Positions 36,026 through 44,568 are shown, counted from the first letter of the stretch. The stretch: 64,000 nt of DNA from Novosphingobium profundi (GCF_018491765.1 NZ_JABWCU010000006.1:62001-126000); one strand, 5' to 3'. The notes: generated by a model not told the origin, from the sequence alone. A program made the numbers and translations.

Positions 36026-36817
36026 ATGGCCAGCATCGCCCCCCCACGTATCGGCCTGATCGGCGACGGCGGCATATCACGGGCCGTGCGCGAGGCTCTC
36101 GGAGCCGGATCGTCGATTGTCGGCATTCTCGCGCGGTGTCCGCGCGAGGGACTGGACGAGGATCTGCGCGTCGAGTCGGTGGCCGGGCTGCTCGCACGTC
36201 GTCCCGACGTCATCGTCGAATGCGCAGGGCACGAGGCCGTCCGGGCTTATGGGGCGGACGTCCTGCGCGCAGGGCTCACCTTGATGATCGTTTCCACCGG
36301 CGCACTTGCCGACCCGACGCTGGCCGATGAGCTGGCCCGCGCGGCCGAGGAGGGAGGGGCGCAGCTCGTCCTGGCCTCGGGGGCGATGGCGGGGATCGAA
36401 GGGCTGGCCGCCGCGCGCCTGGGGGGGCTGGAGCGGGTGCGCTATGTTGGCCGCAAGCCCGCCCTGGCCTGGCGAGGCACCCCCGCGCAGGACGTGCTCG
36501 ATCTGGCTACGCTCACCGAGCCGACCGTGTTCTACCGCGGCGATGCGCGTGAGGCTGCGCTGCAATATCCCAAGAATTCGAACGTGGCGGCGACCGTCGC
36601 GCTTGCCGGGGTTGGTTTCGATCGCACCGAGGTGGAGCTTGTCGCCGATCCGACGATCACCACAAATGTCCACGAGCTCAGCTTCGATGGGGCCGATGGA
36701 TCCTTCGTCGTGCGCATCGCCGGGGCGCCATCCGCCGCCAATCCCAAAACCTCCGCTTTGACCGCACATAGCATCGTGCGCCTGCTTCACGGCATGGCCG
36801 CGCCGATCGTCATCTGA
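36026..36817 (+). CDS. Aspartate dehydrogenase-like NAD(P)-dependent enzyme
   Basis: 263 residues. N-terminal Rossmann motif GLIGDGGISRAV, then DVIVECAGHEAV. The C-terminal DUF108 domain has PKNSNVAATVALAGVGFDRT and NVHELSF (His216, matching the catalytic His of L-aspartate dehydrogenase). The known reaction is aspartate to iminoaspartate/oxaloacetate. In NAD synthesis it would sit with nadA/nadC, which are absent here. In this operon it may act on a different amino acid. It lies between the TPP enzyme and the aldehyde dehydrogenase genes with very short gaps. Confidence 0.85.
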   Translation: MASIAPPRIGLIGDGGISRAVREALGAGSSIVGILARCPREGLDEDLRVESVAGLLARRPDVIVECAGHEAVRAYGADVLRAGLTLMIVSTGALADPTLADELARAAEEGGAQLVLASGAMAGIEGLAAARLGGLERVRYVGRKPALAWRGTPAQDVLDLATLTEPTVFYRGDAREAALQYPKNSNVAATVALAGVGFDRTEVELVADPTITTNVHELSFDGADGSFVVRIAGAPSAANPKTSALTAHSIVRLLHGMAAPIVI

Positions 36818-36826
36818 GATCCCATC

Positions 36827-38314
36827 ATGACCACCATGCTCGAGCCTGCCCAAATCGATTTCTCCCAGATCTGCGTCGGCGGAATCTTTCGCGCCGGCGA
36901 AGGCGGAACCGGGCGGAGCATCGATCCGACGGACGGTGCGTTGGTTGCCGATTACGGCATTGCAGGACTGGGCGACGTCGAAGAGGCGGTGGCCATGGGG
37001 CGCACGGCGGTCGAGGACCCGGCGTGGCGTAACCTCAAGCCACACGAGCGTGCGCGCGTACTCGCAAGGATCGGCGATGCACTGGAAGCGCATGCCGAGG
37101 TCATCAGCGTGCTGCAGACGCGCGACACCGGCAAGACGCTTGCGGAAACGCGCGCGCTTGCGCTGTCGGCCGCAGGCACATTTCGCTATGTCGCCGCCAC
37201 GCTGGAGACGATGGACGAGGAACTGACGCCGCCGCGTGGCCCGTGGCTGACCATGTCGGTGCACGAGCCGCTTGGCGTGGTCGCAGCGATCACGCCCTGG
37301 AATTCCCCGATCGCCAGCGACGCCCAGAAGGTCGCACCGGCGCTGGCTGCGGGGAACGCCGTGATCCTCAAGCCGGCCGAATGGACGCCGCTGGTCTCGC
37401 TGTTCTTCGCGCGCCTGGCCTATGCTGCGGGACTGCCCAAGGGGCTCCTGTCGGTCCTGCCGGGCCCGGGACGTATCATCGGAGACGCCTTGGTGCGTCA
37501 CGAGCAGGTCAAGAAGGTATCCTTTACCGGGGGCACCGTGACGGGCATTCGCATCGCGCAGATTGCCGCAACCAAGCTGATGCCGGTCTCGTTGGAACTG
37601 GGCGGCAAGTCTCCCACGATCGTTTTTCCGGATGCGGACATCGAAGAGGCTGTCGCGGGCGTGCTCTATGGCGTGTTCAGTTCGACCGGCCAGTCGTGCA
37701 TCGCCGGATCGCGCCTGTTCGTTCACGAGAGCATCCGGGAAGAGTTCGTGGATCGCCTGGTCGCGCGCGCGTCCGCGCTGCGCATGGGCCGGGGCGACGC
37801 GCCCGCAACGCAGATGGCGCCGATGATCCATCATCGCCACCGCGATCACGTGGCGGCGATGGTCGACGCCGCTGTCGCAGCGGGCGCGCGCGTGCTGTGC
37901 GGGGGTGAGGTTCCACAAGGGGAGTTCGCCGAGGGCGCCTGGTATCCTCCCACCATTCTCGACAACGTGGTCAATACCGACACCATTTGCCGCGAGGAGG
38001 TGTTCGGTCCGGTTCTGGCGGTCATGTCCTGGAGCGACGAGGAAGATCTCGTTTCGCAGTGCAACGATAACGCCTATGGCCTGGCCTGCGGCATCTGGAC
38101 ACGCGACTACAAGGCGGCATGGCGTATTGCGCGTCGGATCGAAGCGGGTACCGTCTGGATCAACACCTACAAGCAGTTCAGTTCCTCCACCCCCTTCGGA
38201 GGGGTCAAGGAGAGCGGACTCGGCCGAGAAAAGGGGCGGCACTGGGTCCAGTCCTACATGAACCAGAAGGCTATTTATTGGGGAATGTCGGAGCAACCGA
38301 TTGGGTGGGCTTGA
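36827..38314 (+). CDS. NAD(P)-dependent aldehyde dehydrogenase
   Basis: 495 residues, normal length for the family. WNSPIASDAQKVAPALAAGN and FTGGTVTG (cofactor), LELGGKSP (general base Glu) and GQSCIAGSR with catalytic Cys291. It oxidises an aldehyde, plausibly the one produced by the upstream TPP-dependent enzyme, to the acid. Nine bases separate it from the aspartate-dehydrogenase-like gene. The IclR gene follows after 55 bases. Confidence 0.92.
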   Translation: MTTMLEPAQIDFSQICVGGIFRAGEGGTGRSIDPTDGALVADYGIAGLGDVEEAVAMGRTAVEDPAWRNLKPHERARVLARIGDALEAHAEVISVLQTRDTGKTLAETRALALSAAGTFRYVAATLETMDEELTPPRGPWLTMSVHEPLGVVAAITPWNSPIASDAQKVAPALAAGNAVILKPAEWTPLVSLFFARLAYAAGLPKGLLSVLPGPGRIIGDALVRHEQVKKVSFTGGTVTGIRIAQIAATKLMPVSLELGGKSPTIVFPDADIEEAVAGVLYGVFSSTGQSCIAGSRLFVHESIREEFVDRLVARASALRMGRGDAPATQMAPMIHHRHRDHVAAMVDAAVAAGARVLCGGEVPQGEFAEGAWYPPTILDNVVNTDTICREEVFGPVLAVMSWSDEEDLVSQCNDNAYGLACGIWTRDYKAAWRIARRIEAGTVWINTYKQFSSSTPFGGVKESGLGREKGRHWVQSYMNQKAIYWGMSEQPIGWA

Positions 38315-38369
38315 TCGGCGCCAATTTGGCGGTCAAAGAACGGGCTTACCGTTTTTCAATCGAGACACG

Positions 38370-39173
38370 ATGACTCAGTCTGAAACTTCGTCCGAAATCG
38401 ACGAGCGCTATATTGTGCCGGGGCTCGTTAGGGGCTTGCAGGTTCTTCAGAGTTTCACGCGCGAGCGGCAGGAACAAACCGTCGCGGAAGTCGCCCGTCA
38501 GATCGGAGCGACCCGCTCGACCGCATTCCGCCTTGTCTATACCCTCGAATATGCGGGCTATCTGCGTCGCATTTCCGATGGCAAACGCTATCAGCTGGGC
38601 AGCCGCGTGCTCGAATTGGGGTACAGCTTCCTGGCCGGAAAGGACCTGATCGAGGTGGCCAATCCGGTCCTCGCGCGCCTGCGCGACGATACCGGCACGT
38701 CCACCCACCTGGTGGTGCGCGAAGGACGCGATGCTGTCTATATCGCCCGGTTCCAGGGCAATACCAGCCTGATCAGTGCGGTGACCGTGGGCTCGCGTCT
38801 GCCCGCGCACGCAACCGCGCCCGGCAGGGTGCTTCTGGCGCACATGACCCTGTCCGAGGTCGTGGCGCTTTATGAGAATTTCGAATTCACCAAGTACACC
38901 GAAGCCACGCCCGAGAGCATGGGCGATCTTGTCAGCCTCGTCGAGGGCGACCGCAAGCATGGCACCGTCGTAAGCTGGGGGTTCTACGACAAGAACGTCG
39001 CCAGCGTGGCGGTGCCGATCTACGATGCTTCGGGTGAAGTGGCGGCGGCAATCTCCGTAAGTTGCCCGATCACGACGTTTGATCGGGAAGCCTTCGAGGG
39101 ACGCGTGTTGGCGCAGGTGGAGCGCGCCGGAGCGGAAATCTCGCGCGGGCTCGGGTGCCGCCAAAAGGCGTGA
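38370..39173 (+). CDS. IclR-family transcriptional regulator
   Basis: 267 residues from ATG 38370. Winged helix TVAEVARQIGATRSTAFRLV, then the IclR ligand domain with GSRLPAHATAPGRVLLAHM and VAVPIYDASGEVAAAISVS. It ends the GH3/TPP/AspDH/ALDH run and converges on the SIR2-like gene with nine bases between stops. It probably controls this run and perhaps the dyads at 29122 and 30073. Confidence 0.9.
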   Translation: MTQSETSSEIDERYIVPGLVRGLQVLQSFTRERQEQTVAEVARQIGATRSTAFRLVYTLEYAGYLRRISDGKRYQLGSRVLELGYSFLAGKDLIEVANPVLARLRDDTGTSTHLVVREGRDAVYIARFQGNTSLISAVTVGSRLPAHATAPGRVLLAHMTLSEVVALYENFEFTKYTEATPESMGDLVSLVEGDRKHGTVVSWGFYDKNVASVAVPIYDASGEVAAAISVSCPITTFDREAFEGRVLAQVERAGAEISRGLGCRQKA

Positions 39174-39182
39174 TGTCGAGGT

Positions 39183-40022
39183 TCAGCTGAGCTCCGGCTC
39201 GGGGGTGTTCCGGACGGCATCGCGCAGGCGTCGCAGGAACTTGAGCGTCGCGTCCGAGGGATGTTCCGCCCTTTCGTGAAGGACCCGGATCCCCCATTGG
39301 CTCAGGACCATGCGCTGCACCGGGTCCTGCTTGGGTGAGAAGACGTAGGAGGGAGGGCGATCACGCTCCCGGCCCGATTCCTGCCACATCTGCCACAGGC
39401 GGTAGAGCAGCATGCGAATGTTCAGGTCCGACACGCTGTATCCGAGGAACAGCAAAGTGCGCCCCATGGCATCGGCCTTGAACTTGATGTCGAGAGGCGA
39501 ATCGAAGGCGAGCCGGCGGAAGTAATCCGTTTCGGCCAGCACGAGCGATTCGTCGTCGGCGAAATCGCCATGGAATTTCACGATCTGCGAAAGGCCGCGT
39601 TCGGCGTTCACGATGTCGCTGGTATTGGCGACTTTCACATAGGGACGCCCATGCGTTTCGTAGGCAATCTCGAGATTGTTGTCGTAGTTGGTGGTGTAGA
39701 CGAGCGGGAAATCGAGATCGACGATGATTTCGTGGATCTCGGACTGGCGCACCTGGTCGCTGCACACGGACCAGGTGCGGTCCATCCAACTGCGCAGCGG
39801 GCCCAGGCTGCCATTCTTGAGGCGGTAGTACTCGGAAAGGGTCTGATAGCTCCAGCCGGACTGGTGGGGTACGTCTTCAAGTCCCAGCTCGCGCTTCATA
39901 TGGTCGATCAGCTCGTGCCAGGAAGGCAGGCCGACACTCATCGAAAGACCGGCGCCCGCGAACAGCAGCACGCGGCGCTCGCGAACGGCGCGAGCCAGCT
40001 CCTCGAAGCTGGCGATCATCAT
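39183..40022 (-). CDS. SIR2-family NAD-binding protein
   Basis: 279 residues. It has the sirtuin-fold motifs LLFAGAGLSMSVGLPSW (NAD binding), VYTTNYDNNLE and KFHGDFADD (catalytic His), and a later LFLGYSVSDLNIR. The pattern is that of SIR2_2-type proteins, several of which deplete NAD in anti-phage systems. No zinc-binding Cys quartet is seen, so protein deacetylation is less likely. It starts at ATG 40022, overlapping the stop of an MFS transporter gene (ATGA), so it is translationally coupled to it. This is an unusual partner, and whether it is a defence effector or a metabolic regulator is open. Confidence 0.85.
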   Translation of the reverse strand: MMIASFEELARAVRERRVLLFAGAGLSMSVGLPSWHELIDHMKRELGLEDVPHQSGWSYQTLSEYYRLKNGSLGPLRSWMDRTWSVCSDQVRQSEIHEIIVDLDFPLVYTTNYDNNLEIAYETHGRPYVKVANTSDIVNAERGLSQIVKFHGDFADDESLVLAETDYFRRLAFDSPLDIKFKADAMGRTLLFLGYSVSDLNIRMLLYRLWQMWQESGRERDRPPSYVFSPKQDPVQRMVLSQWGIRVLHERAEHPSDATLKFLRRLRDAVRNTPEPELS

Positions 40023-41263
40023 GCGGCTACCGGCTCGAACTGGCGTTGCCCGGTCGGGAGAAGAGCCAGCAAACCGCAAGCCGCAGCCATCAGTGCCGTC
40101 GCGATTCCCATGACCGTGCCATAGCTCCCGCTGGCATCGCGCACGAAGCCGAACAGCGCTGGACCGATCGACGAACCGATCAGAAAGGCCGCGAGCAGGT
40201 AGCCGTAGATCGCCGCGAAGGCGCGCTGACCGAAGTAGCGACTGATGAACAGGGCGATGACGTCGCTTTCGGCGCCGAAGCCCAGGCCGATCGTCAGCGC
40301 GACCAGGATCAGCATCGCCATGCCCGCGTTGGCGCCAACGCTGAGGGCGAGCACGAAGCCGAGCGCCGAGCAGGCGAAGAAGGCGATCGCGACGCGTGGC
40401 ACCGGAAAGTGGTCGGCCAGCCAGCCCACCAGCACGCGGCCCGCGATGGTCGAAAGTCCGTAGGCGGATGCGACTGCGGCGGCCTGGCCGGTCGACAGGC
40501 CATGGTCGAGTGCGAGCAGCGAGATGTGCGGCACGATCCCGGTCAGCGCCACCGAGGCCAGCAGGATGGCAATGGCCATCAGCGCGAATTCCCGCGTTCG
40601 GCTTGCTTCGCCAAGCGTCAGCCCAGCCAATGCGGTGGAGGTGAGAGGTGTTTTCACAGGGGCCGGATGTGCCAGCGCCAGATTGCACAGAAATGGCACG
40701 ACCATCACCAGCACCGCCAGCGCAGAGAGGGCCACGCGCCAGTCGTACATGGCCAGAAGTGCGCCGGCGATCAGCGGCATCCCCACGTAGCCGACGCCAA
40801 GCCCGGCGGCGGCGATGCCGATGGCGAGTCCGCGATGCTGCACGAACCATCCCGTAATGAGTTTGGAATAGCTTATGCTTTGCGTCGCGACCGTCGTTGC
40901 CCCCCATGCGAAGGCGATCGCGTAGAACATCGGGAGGCTTCCCGTCAGCCATGCCAATGCCGGAAAGCCGAGGGCCAGGGCAACCAGGGCCGGAAAGAGC
41001 AGGCGGCGTACGCCGTGGCGATCAAGCAGCGAACCGGTCAGCGGGGATGCGAGGACACCTGCAAGGTTGAAGAATGTCAGAGCCAGCATGATCGCGCCCC
41101 GACTCCATCCGTGATCGGACGCGAAGTGCGGGGCAAACAGGCCGAACGTGCCGAAGATCATCGGGCCAGGGCTGAAGGCGAGGCCGACGACAGCGGCGCA
41201 GAGCACGCGCCAGCCGGGGTAGCCGAGGTTCGATTCCGCAGGGGCGGAGCCGTTTGGTGTCAT
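40019..41263 (-). CDS. MFS transporter, OFA/monocarboxylate-like
   Basis: About 414 residues with 12 hydrophobic segments; loop motif GSLLDRHGVRRLLFP and WRVALSALAVLVMVVP. It resembles oxalate/formate antiporter and monocarboxylate-type MFS proteins, including aromatic-acid carriers. ATG 41263 is preferred to ATG 41278 because GAGGG lies eight bases before it. It is divergent from the Rieske operon across 185 bases and probably transports that operon's substrate. The SIR2-like gene is coupled to its 3' end. Confidence 0.85.
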   Translation of the reverse strand: MTPNGSAPAESNLGYPGWRVLCAAVVGLAFSPGPMIFGTFGLFAPHFASDHGWSRGAIMLALTFFNLAGVLASPLTGSLLDRHGVRRLLFPALVALALGFPALAWLTGSLPMFYAIAFAWGATTVATQSISYSKLITGWFVQHRGLAIGIAAAGLGVGYVGMPLIAGALLAMYDWRVALSALAVLVMVVPFLCNLALAHPAPVKTPLTSTALAGLTLGEASRTREFALMAIAILLASVALTGIVPHISLLALDHGLSTGQAAAVASAYGLSTIAGRVLVGWLADHFPVPRVAIAFFACSALGFVLALSVGANAGMAMLILVALTIGLGFGAESDVIALFISRYFGQRAFAAIYGYLLAAFLIGSSIGPALFGFVRDASGSYGTVMGIATALMAAACGLLALLPTGQRQFEPVAA

Positions 41264-41330
41264 GATTGCGGCCCTCATGTATCATAATTGAGACGTATTA
41301 TTCCTATGCGAAACACATTCACTTGCAAGG

Positions 41331-41348
41331 CCTGATTTTTGAAACAGG
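41331..41348. promoter_or_regulatory. Palindrome in the MFS/Rieske divergent region, site 1
   Basis: An 18-bp dyad of form CCTGnTTnnnnAAnCAGG. IclR operators are often TGnAA/TTnCA-type dyads, and an IclR gene is in the rightward operon. It is nearer the leftward MFS/SIR2 transcript. Confidence 0.4.
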
Positions 41349-41418
41349 AAAGTGACCCAATTTTGGACCTCTTGACAGTCCACTGCGGTTGCGGCACGAA
41401 TCCCATATCGTAGACAGT

Positions 41419-41435
41419 TGTTCACATATCAAACA
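41419..41435. promoter_or_regulatory. Palindrome in the MFS/Rieske divergent region, site 2
   Basis: TGTTCACATATCAAACA has arms TGTT/AACA, 12 bases before the start of the first gene of the Rieske operon. Its reverse strand shares GTTTGATA with the dyad at 29122-29138. It would overlap the transcript start or ribosome site, suiting repression. Confidence 0.4.
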
Positions 41436-41447
41436 TTGAGGGCCGCG

Positions 41448-41768
41448 ATGCAGTTTAACCCCTATCTTGCCGAAGCCGGTGGCGCCAAGGGTGGCGGTCG
41501 CTTCATCGAAGAGCCCGACTCGGTTGATAATTTCGTCTTTCAGACGCGCGGTGGTCCGCTCGATTCCTTCGAGGAATCGTTGGCGCGAGCCCTCACCGCC
41601 GCGTTCGATGCAGGTACGTTCGAATTTCCCGAGCTCGTGGCCGCGCTGAACGCCAGCGGCAGTCGTGATCCGGATGGCGCGCAGTGGACCGAGCCCAAGC
41701 TCGACGCCGAACTCGACCGCCTTGCCCAAGCCTTGTTCCAGACCGTTCCCGGAGACCTCGCCGCATGA
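41448..41768 (+). CDS. Small recombinase-HTH-like protein leading the Rieske operon
   Basis: 106 residues from ATG 41448 (GAGGG upstream). Features: MQFNPYLAEAGG start, NFVFQTRGGPLDSFEESLAR, and a C-terminal helix pair PDGAQWTEPKLDAELDRL recalling the recombinase-type helix-turn-helix. Similar small proteins are found beside Rieske oxygenase genes, but their job is not established. It overlaps the oxygenase start (ATGA at 41765-41768), so it is made in step with the enzyme. A small accessory subunit or a regulator are both possible. Confidence 0.6.
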   Translation: MQFNPYLAEAGGAKGGGRFIEEPDSVDNFVFQTRGGPLDSFEESLARALTAAFDAGTFEFPELVAALNASGSRDPDGAQWTEPKLDAELDRLAQALFQTVPGDLAA

Positions 41769-42799
41769 CCGTTCCAGTTGCCAGCATTGCCAGCGAGCGT
41801 CTCAATTCGGGGCTTCGCGAAATGTGGTATCCGGTTGCTCCGAGTTGGATGCTCCAGAATGCGCCGCTCGGCCTTACCCGTCTGTCGCAGCGCATCGTCC
41901 TGTGGCGCGACGCCGAGGGCAAGGTGAACGCCATCGACGATCGGTGCCCGCACCGCGGCGCGCGGCTGTCGATGGGTTGGAACCTCGGGGACCGGGTCGC
42001 CTGCTGGTACCACGGTGTCGAAGTGAACGGCGAGGGCCGGATCGAGGACATTCCCGCGCTGGCGAAATGCGTCATGAAGGGGCGTCCCCTGAACCGCGCC
42101 TTCCCTGCGGTGGAGCGCGCGGGTGCGATCTTCGTGTGGTTCGGCGAAGGCGAGCCCACGGCGCTGGAACTGCCCGAAGAGATCAGCGGGGGCGAGTGGG
42201 CCGACATCTTGTGCACCGCGCACTGGAAGTGCAACTGGCGCTACGCGGTCGACAACGTGATGGACCCGATGCATGGCGCATACCTGCACGCCCAGAGCCA
42301 TTCAATGGCCGAAGGGGACAAGACCGCGACGATGCGCGCGCGTGACACCGATGCGGGCTTCGTCTTCGAGAAGACCAACCAATCGGGTGTGAACTTCGAC
42401 TGGACCGAAGTCGGGCTGACCGGTGCCCTCTGGCTGCGTCTTTCCATTCCCTACGGCAAGTCGGCAGGGCCGGGAGGTTCGTTCGGGATCGTCGGCATGG
42501 TGGTGCCGGTGGACGAAACGAGCTGCCGCGTGTTCTTCTGGCGCTGTCGCAAGGTCTCGGGCTGGGCGCGCAATGCGTGGAAGTTCCTCTACCGGGCGCG
42601 CCTGGAATCGCTGCATTGGGACGTGCTGGAGCAGGATCGCCTGATCCTGGAGGGCATGGACGACCGTGCGCGCGAGCAGGAAGCGCTTTATGCCCACGAC
42701 GGGGGCATCGTGCGGCTTCGTCGCATGCTCGAACAGCTGGCATCGGCGGAAGTCGCTGCGGCTTCGGCCAAGACTGCCGGCGCGCGCGAACAGGCCTGA
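41765..42799 (+). CDS. Rieske non-heme iron oxygenase, alpha-type subunit
   Basis: 344 residues. Rieske centre CPHRGARL (Cys61, His63) and CWYHGVEV (Cys80, His83). Mononuclear iron site DNVMDPMHGAYLH (Asn164, Asp167, His170, His175). The length fits the single-component-type oxygenases (phthalate dioxygenase, vanillate or dicamba demethylase branch), which have no beta subunit. Electrons could come from the FAD reductase at 47798; no separate ferredoxin gene is seen in the window. It would hydroxylate or demethylate the operon's substrate first. Confidence 0.9.
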   Translation: MTVPVASIASERLNSGLREMWYPVAPSWMLQNAPLGLTRLSQRIVLWRDAEGKVNAIDDRCPHRGARLSMGWNLGDRVACWYHGVEVNGEGRIEDIPALAKCVMKGRPLNRAFPAVERAGAIFVWFGEGEPTALELPEEISGGEWADILCTAHWKCNWRYAVDNVMDPMHGAYLHAQSHSMAEGDKTATMRARDTDAGFVFEKTNQSGVNFDWTEVGLTGALWLRLSIPYGKSAGPGGSFGIVGMVVPVDETSCRVFFWRCRKVSGWARNAWKFLYRARLESLHWDVLEQDRLILEGMDDRAREQEALYAHDGGIVRLRRMLEQLASAEVAAASAKTAGAREQA

Positions 42800-42802
42800 T
42801 CG

Positions 42803-43603
42803 GTGCCTGCATCTTCCCTTGAACGCGGGGTGGCGATCCTGCGCCAGTTCGGGCGCGATCGGCCGCGCCTGAGCGCTGCCGACATCGGCACGGCGCTGGG
42901 CATCCCGCGTTCGAGCTTGCACCGGTTGCTGGCGGAGATGGTGGGGCTTGCCTTGCTGCGGCGCGACGGCGACGGACGTTATGCGCTCGACGCCGGAGTG
43001 CTGCTGCTGGGGCATGAATTCCTCGCCTCGCAGGACATCGTTGCGCACGCCAGGCCGGTGCTGGAGGCCCTGAGCGCAAGCACGGGTTGGACCACGAATC
43101 TGGCCATGCGACAGGGGGTCTCGATCGTCTACCTCGTGCGCTGCCGTGGCGCGGCCGCGGTGACCGAGAACGTTTCGGTCGGAACCCTGCTCCCCGCCCA
43201 TGCCACCTTGATGGGGCGCGTCTTGCTCGCGGATCTCGAACCGGCGGACGTGACCGCGCTCTACGAAGGCCATGTCTTTGGCGATCGCGGCGATGCGGTG
43301 CCGGGCTCGCTGCAGGCGCTGCTCGCGCAGCTGGAGCGGGATCGACCCATGGGCTGCCTCTCCAGCGATGGTTACTACGAGACCGGCCTTGCCGTCGTCG
43401 CCGCGCCCGTGCGCGAGCGGGGCGAGCGGGCGATAGCTGCCATCAACGCCACGCGCGCGGGGGCCAGTGCCGCCGAAGCCGAGCAGGTCCGCCAGAGCGT
43501 GATCGAAGCGGCAGATACCATTTCGGCGTTCTTGGGCCGCTTGCCCGAAACGCATGTCAAATCCAACGGAGAACGGGCATGGCCCAAGACAGCAGCGGCT
43601 TGA
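42803..43603 (+). CDS. IclR-family regulator inside the Rieske operon
   Basis: 266 residues from GTG 42803, three bases after the oxygenase stop. HTH LSAADIGTALGIPRSSLHRL; effector domain with SVGTLLPAHATLMGRVLLAD. Its last 25 bases overlap the next gene, whose start has its own GGAG. The regulator is thus co-expressed with the enzymes and likely autoregulates the operon and the divergent MFS gene through the dyads at 41331-41435. Confidence 0.9.
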   Translation: MPASSLERGVAILRQFGRDRPRLSAADIGTALGIPRSSLHRLLAEMVGLALLRRDGDGRYALDAGVLLLGHEFLASQDIVAHARPVLEALSASTGWTTNLAMRQGVSIVYLVRCRGAAAVTENVSVGTLLPAHATLMGRVLLADLEPADVTALYEGHVFGDRGDAVPGSLQALLAQLERDRPMGCLSSDGYYETGLAVVAAPVRERGERAIAAINATRAGASAAEAEQVRQSVIEAADTISAFLGRLPETHVKSNGERAWPKTAAA

Positions 43604-44514
43604 CCGGCATCGAAGCGGTCCAGTTTTCGACCACCGACCTCGCGCAAGCTTCGCGCTTTCTCGACGATTGGGGGCTTGTCGATGCAGGAAGCGATGAAAC
43701 GTGCCTGCGCCGGGTAACCCGCGATGGCGCCGAGGTGGAAGTGCGCCACTGCGACGATCCGGCGCTCGCGCCGGGCGTGGAAGAGGGCGGGAGCCTGCGC
43801 GCCGTGACCTGGGGCCTTTCCGACGGGGATCAACTGGCGGCTCTCGCCGCGCGGCTCGGGGACGACGCCGAGACCGGGTCGGATGGCCTGCTCAGCATCA
43901 AGGATCCCACTGGCTTTACCCATCGCTTCCGCGTGCGCCAGCGCGGCGAAGCGGTAGCCGACCTGCAGCTGGTCAACGGGCCGGGACGCGCCAACCGCGT
44001 CGATGCCCGCTCGACGATCTACACCGCCCCGGCGCCGATCGGCATTGGTCACGTCGTGCTGTTCATCGAGGACCTCGAGGCAACCCTCGACTTCTTCACC
44101 AGGCGTCTGGGCTTCGTGGTGAGCGACAGTTATCCCGGTCATGCCGCGTTCCTGCGCTGCCGCACGCCCGGTCCGCACCATGATGCTTTCGTGCTGCGCC
44201 GTCCCGGCAAACCGGGTGTCAACCACGTCGCCTTTACCGTGGGCAATATCCACGAGGTGTTCGGCAGTGGCCTGTCGATGAGCGCCAAGGGCTGGCAGAC
44301 TGACATCGGTCCGGGTCGCCATCCGATCTCATCGGCCTATTTCTGGTACTTTCGCAGTCCGATGGGCGGGTCCTGGGAATTCTACGCCGATGATGACTAC
44401 TGCACGGCCGATTGGGTTCCCTGCGAATTCGAACGCAAGCCCGAGCTTTTCGCCGAATGGGCGATCGCGGGTGGCATCGATGGCAACACCCGCCGCCAGG
44501 CCCGCAGCGCCTGA
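43579..44514 (+). CDS. VOC-family extradiol dioxygenase
   Basis: 311 residues from ATG 43579 (GGAG upstream). An apparent longer frame lies inside the IclR gene and is rejected. Two vicinal-oxygen-chelate modules are visible. The C-terminal one has all three iron ligands of type I extradiol dioxygenases: His in GHVVLFIEDLEATLDFF, His in GVNHVAFTV, Glu in GSWEFYADDD, plus a Tyr-rich YFWYF. It cleaves a catechol or similar diol next to the hydroxyls (meta cleavage). The hydrolase two genes on would act on the product. Confidence 0.85.
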   Translation: MAQDSSGLTGIEAVQFSTTDLAQASRFLDDWGLVDAGSDETCLRRVTRDGAEVEVRHCDDPALAPGVEEGGSLRAVTWGLSDGDQLAALAARLGDDAETGSDGLLSIKDPTGFTHRFRVRQRGEAVADLQLVNGPGRANRVDARSTIYTAPAPIGIGHVVLFIEDLEATLDFFTRRLGFVVSDSYPGHAAFLRCRTPGPHHDAFVLRRPGKPGVNHVAFTVGNIHEVFGSGLSMSAKGWQTDIGPGRHPISSAYFWYFRSPMGGSWEFYADDDYCTADWVPCEFERKPELFAEWAIAGGIDGNTRRQARSA

Positions 44515-44526
44515 TCCTGCCAATTT

Positions 44527-44542
44527 CGGGCGCTCACGCCCG
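44527..44542 (+). promoter_or_regulatory. Small intercistronic hairpin
   Basis: CGGGCG-CTCA-CGCCCG between the dioxygenase stop and the cupin start, without a T-run. It could stabilise or process the operon mRNA. The next ribosome site (AGGAGG, 44556-44561) lies after it. Confidence 0.35.
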
Positions 44543-44568
44543 TTCCCATGATCTTAGGAGGAAAACCG

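Noticed and set aside
36077..38296. A 739-codon open frame on the minus strand
   Set aside because: Shadow of the aspartate-dehydrogenase-like and aldehyde dehydrogenase genes, whose motifs are clear on the plus strand.
40023..40952. Extension of the SIR2-like protein through the MFS gene
   Set aside because: The residues are out-of-frame MFS sequence. The SIR2 motif starts a few residues after ATG 40022.
43087..43578. Upstream extension of the VOC dioxygenase
   Set aside because: The extension lies in another frame of the IclR gene and is Arg-rich shadow sequence. The true start is ATG 43579 with its own GGAG.
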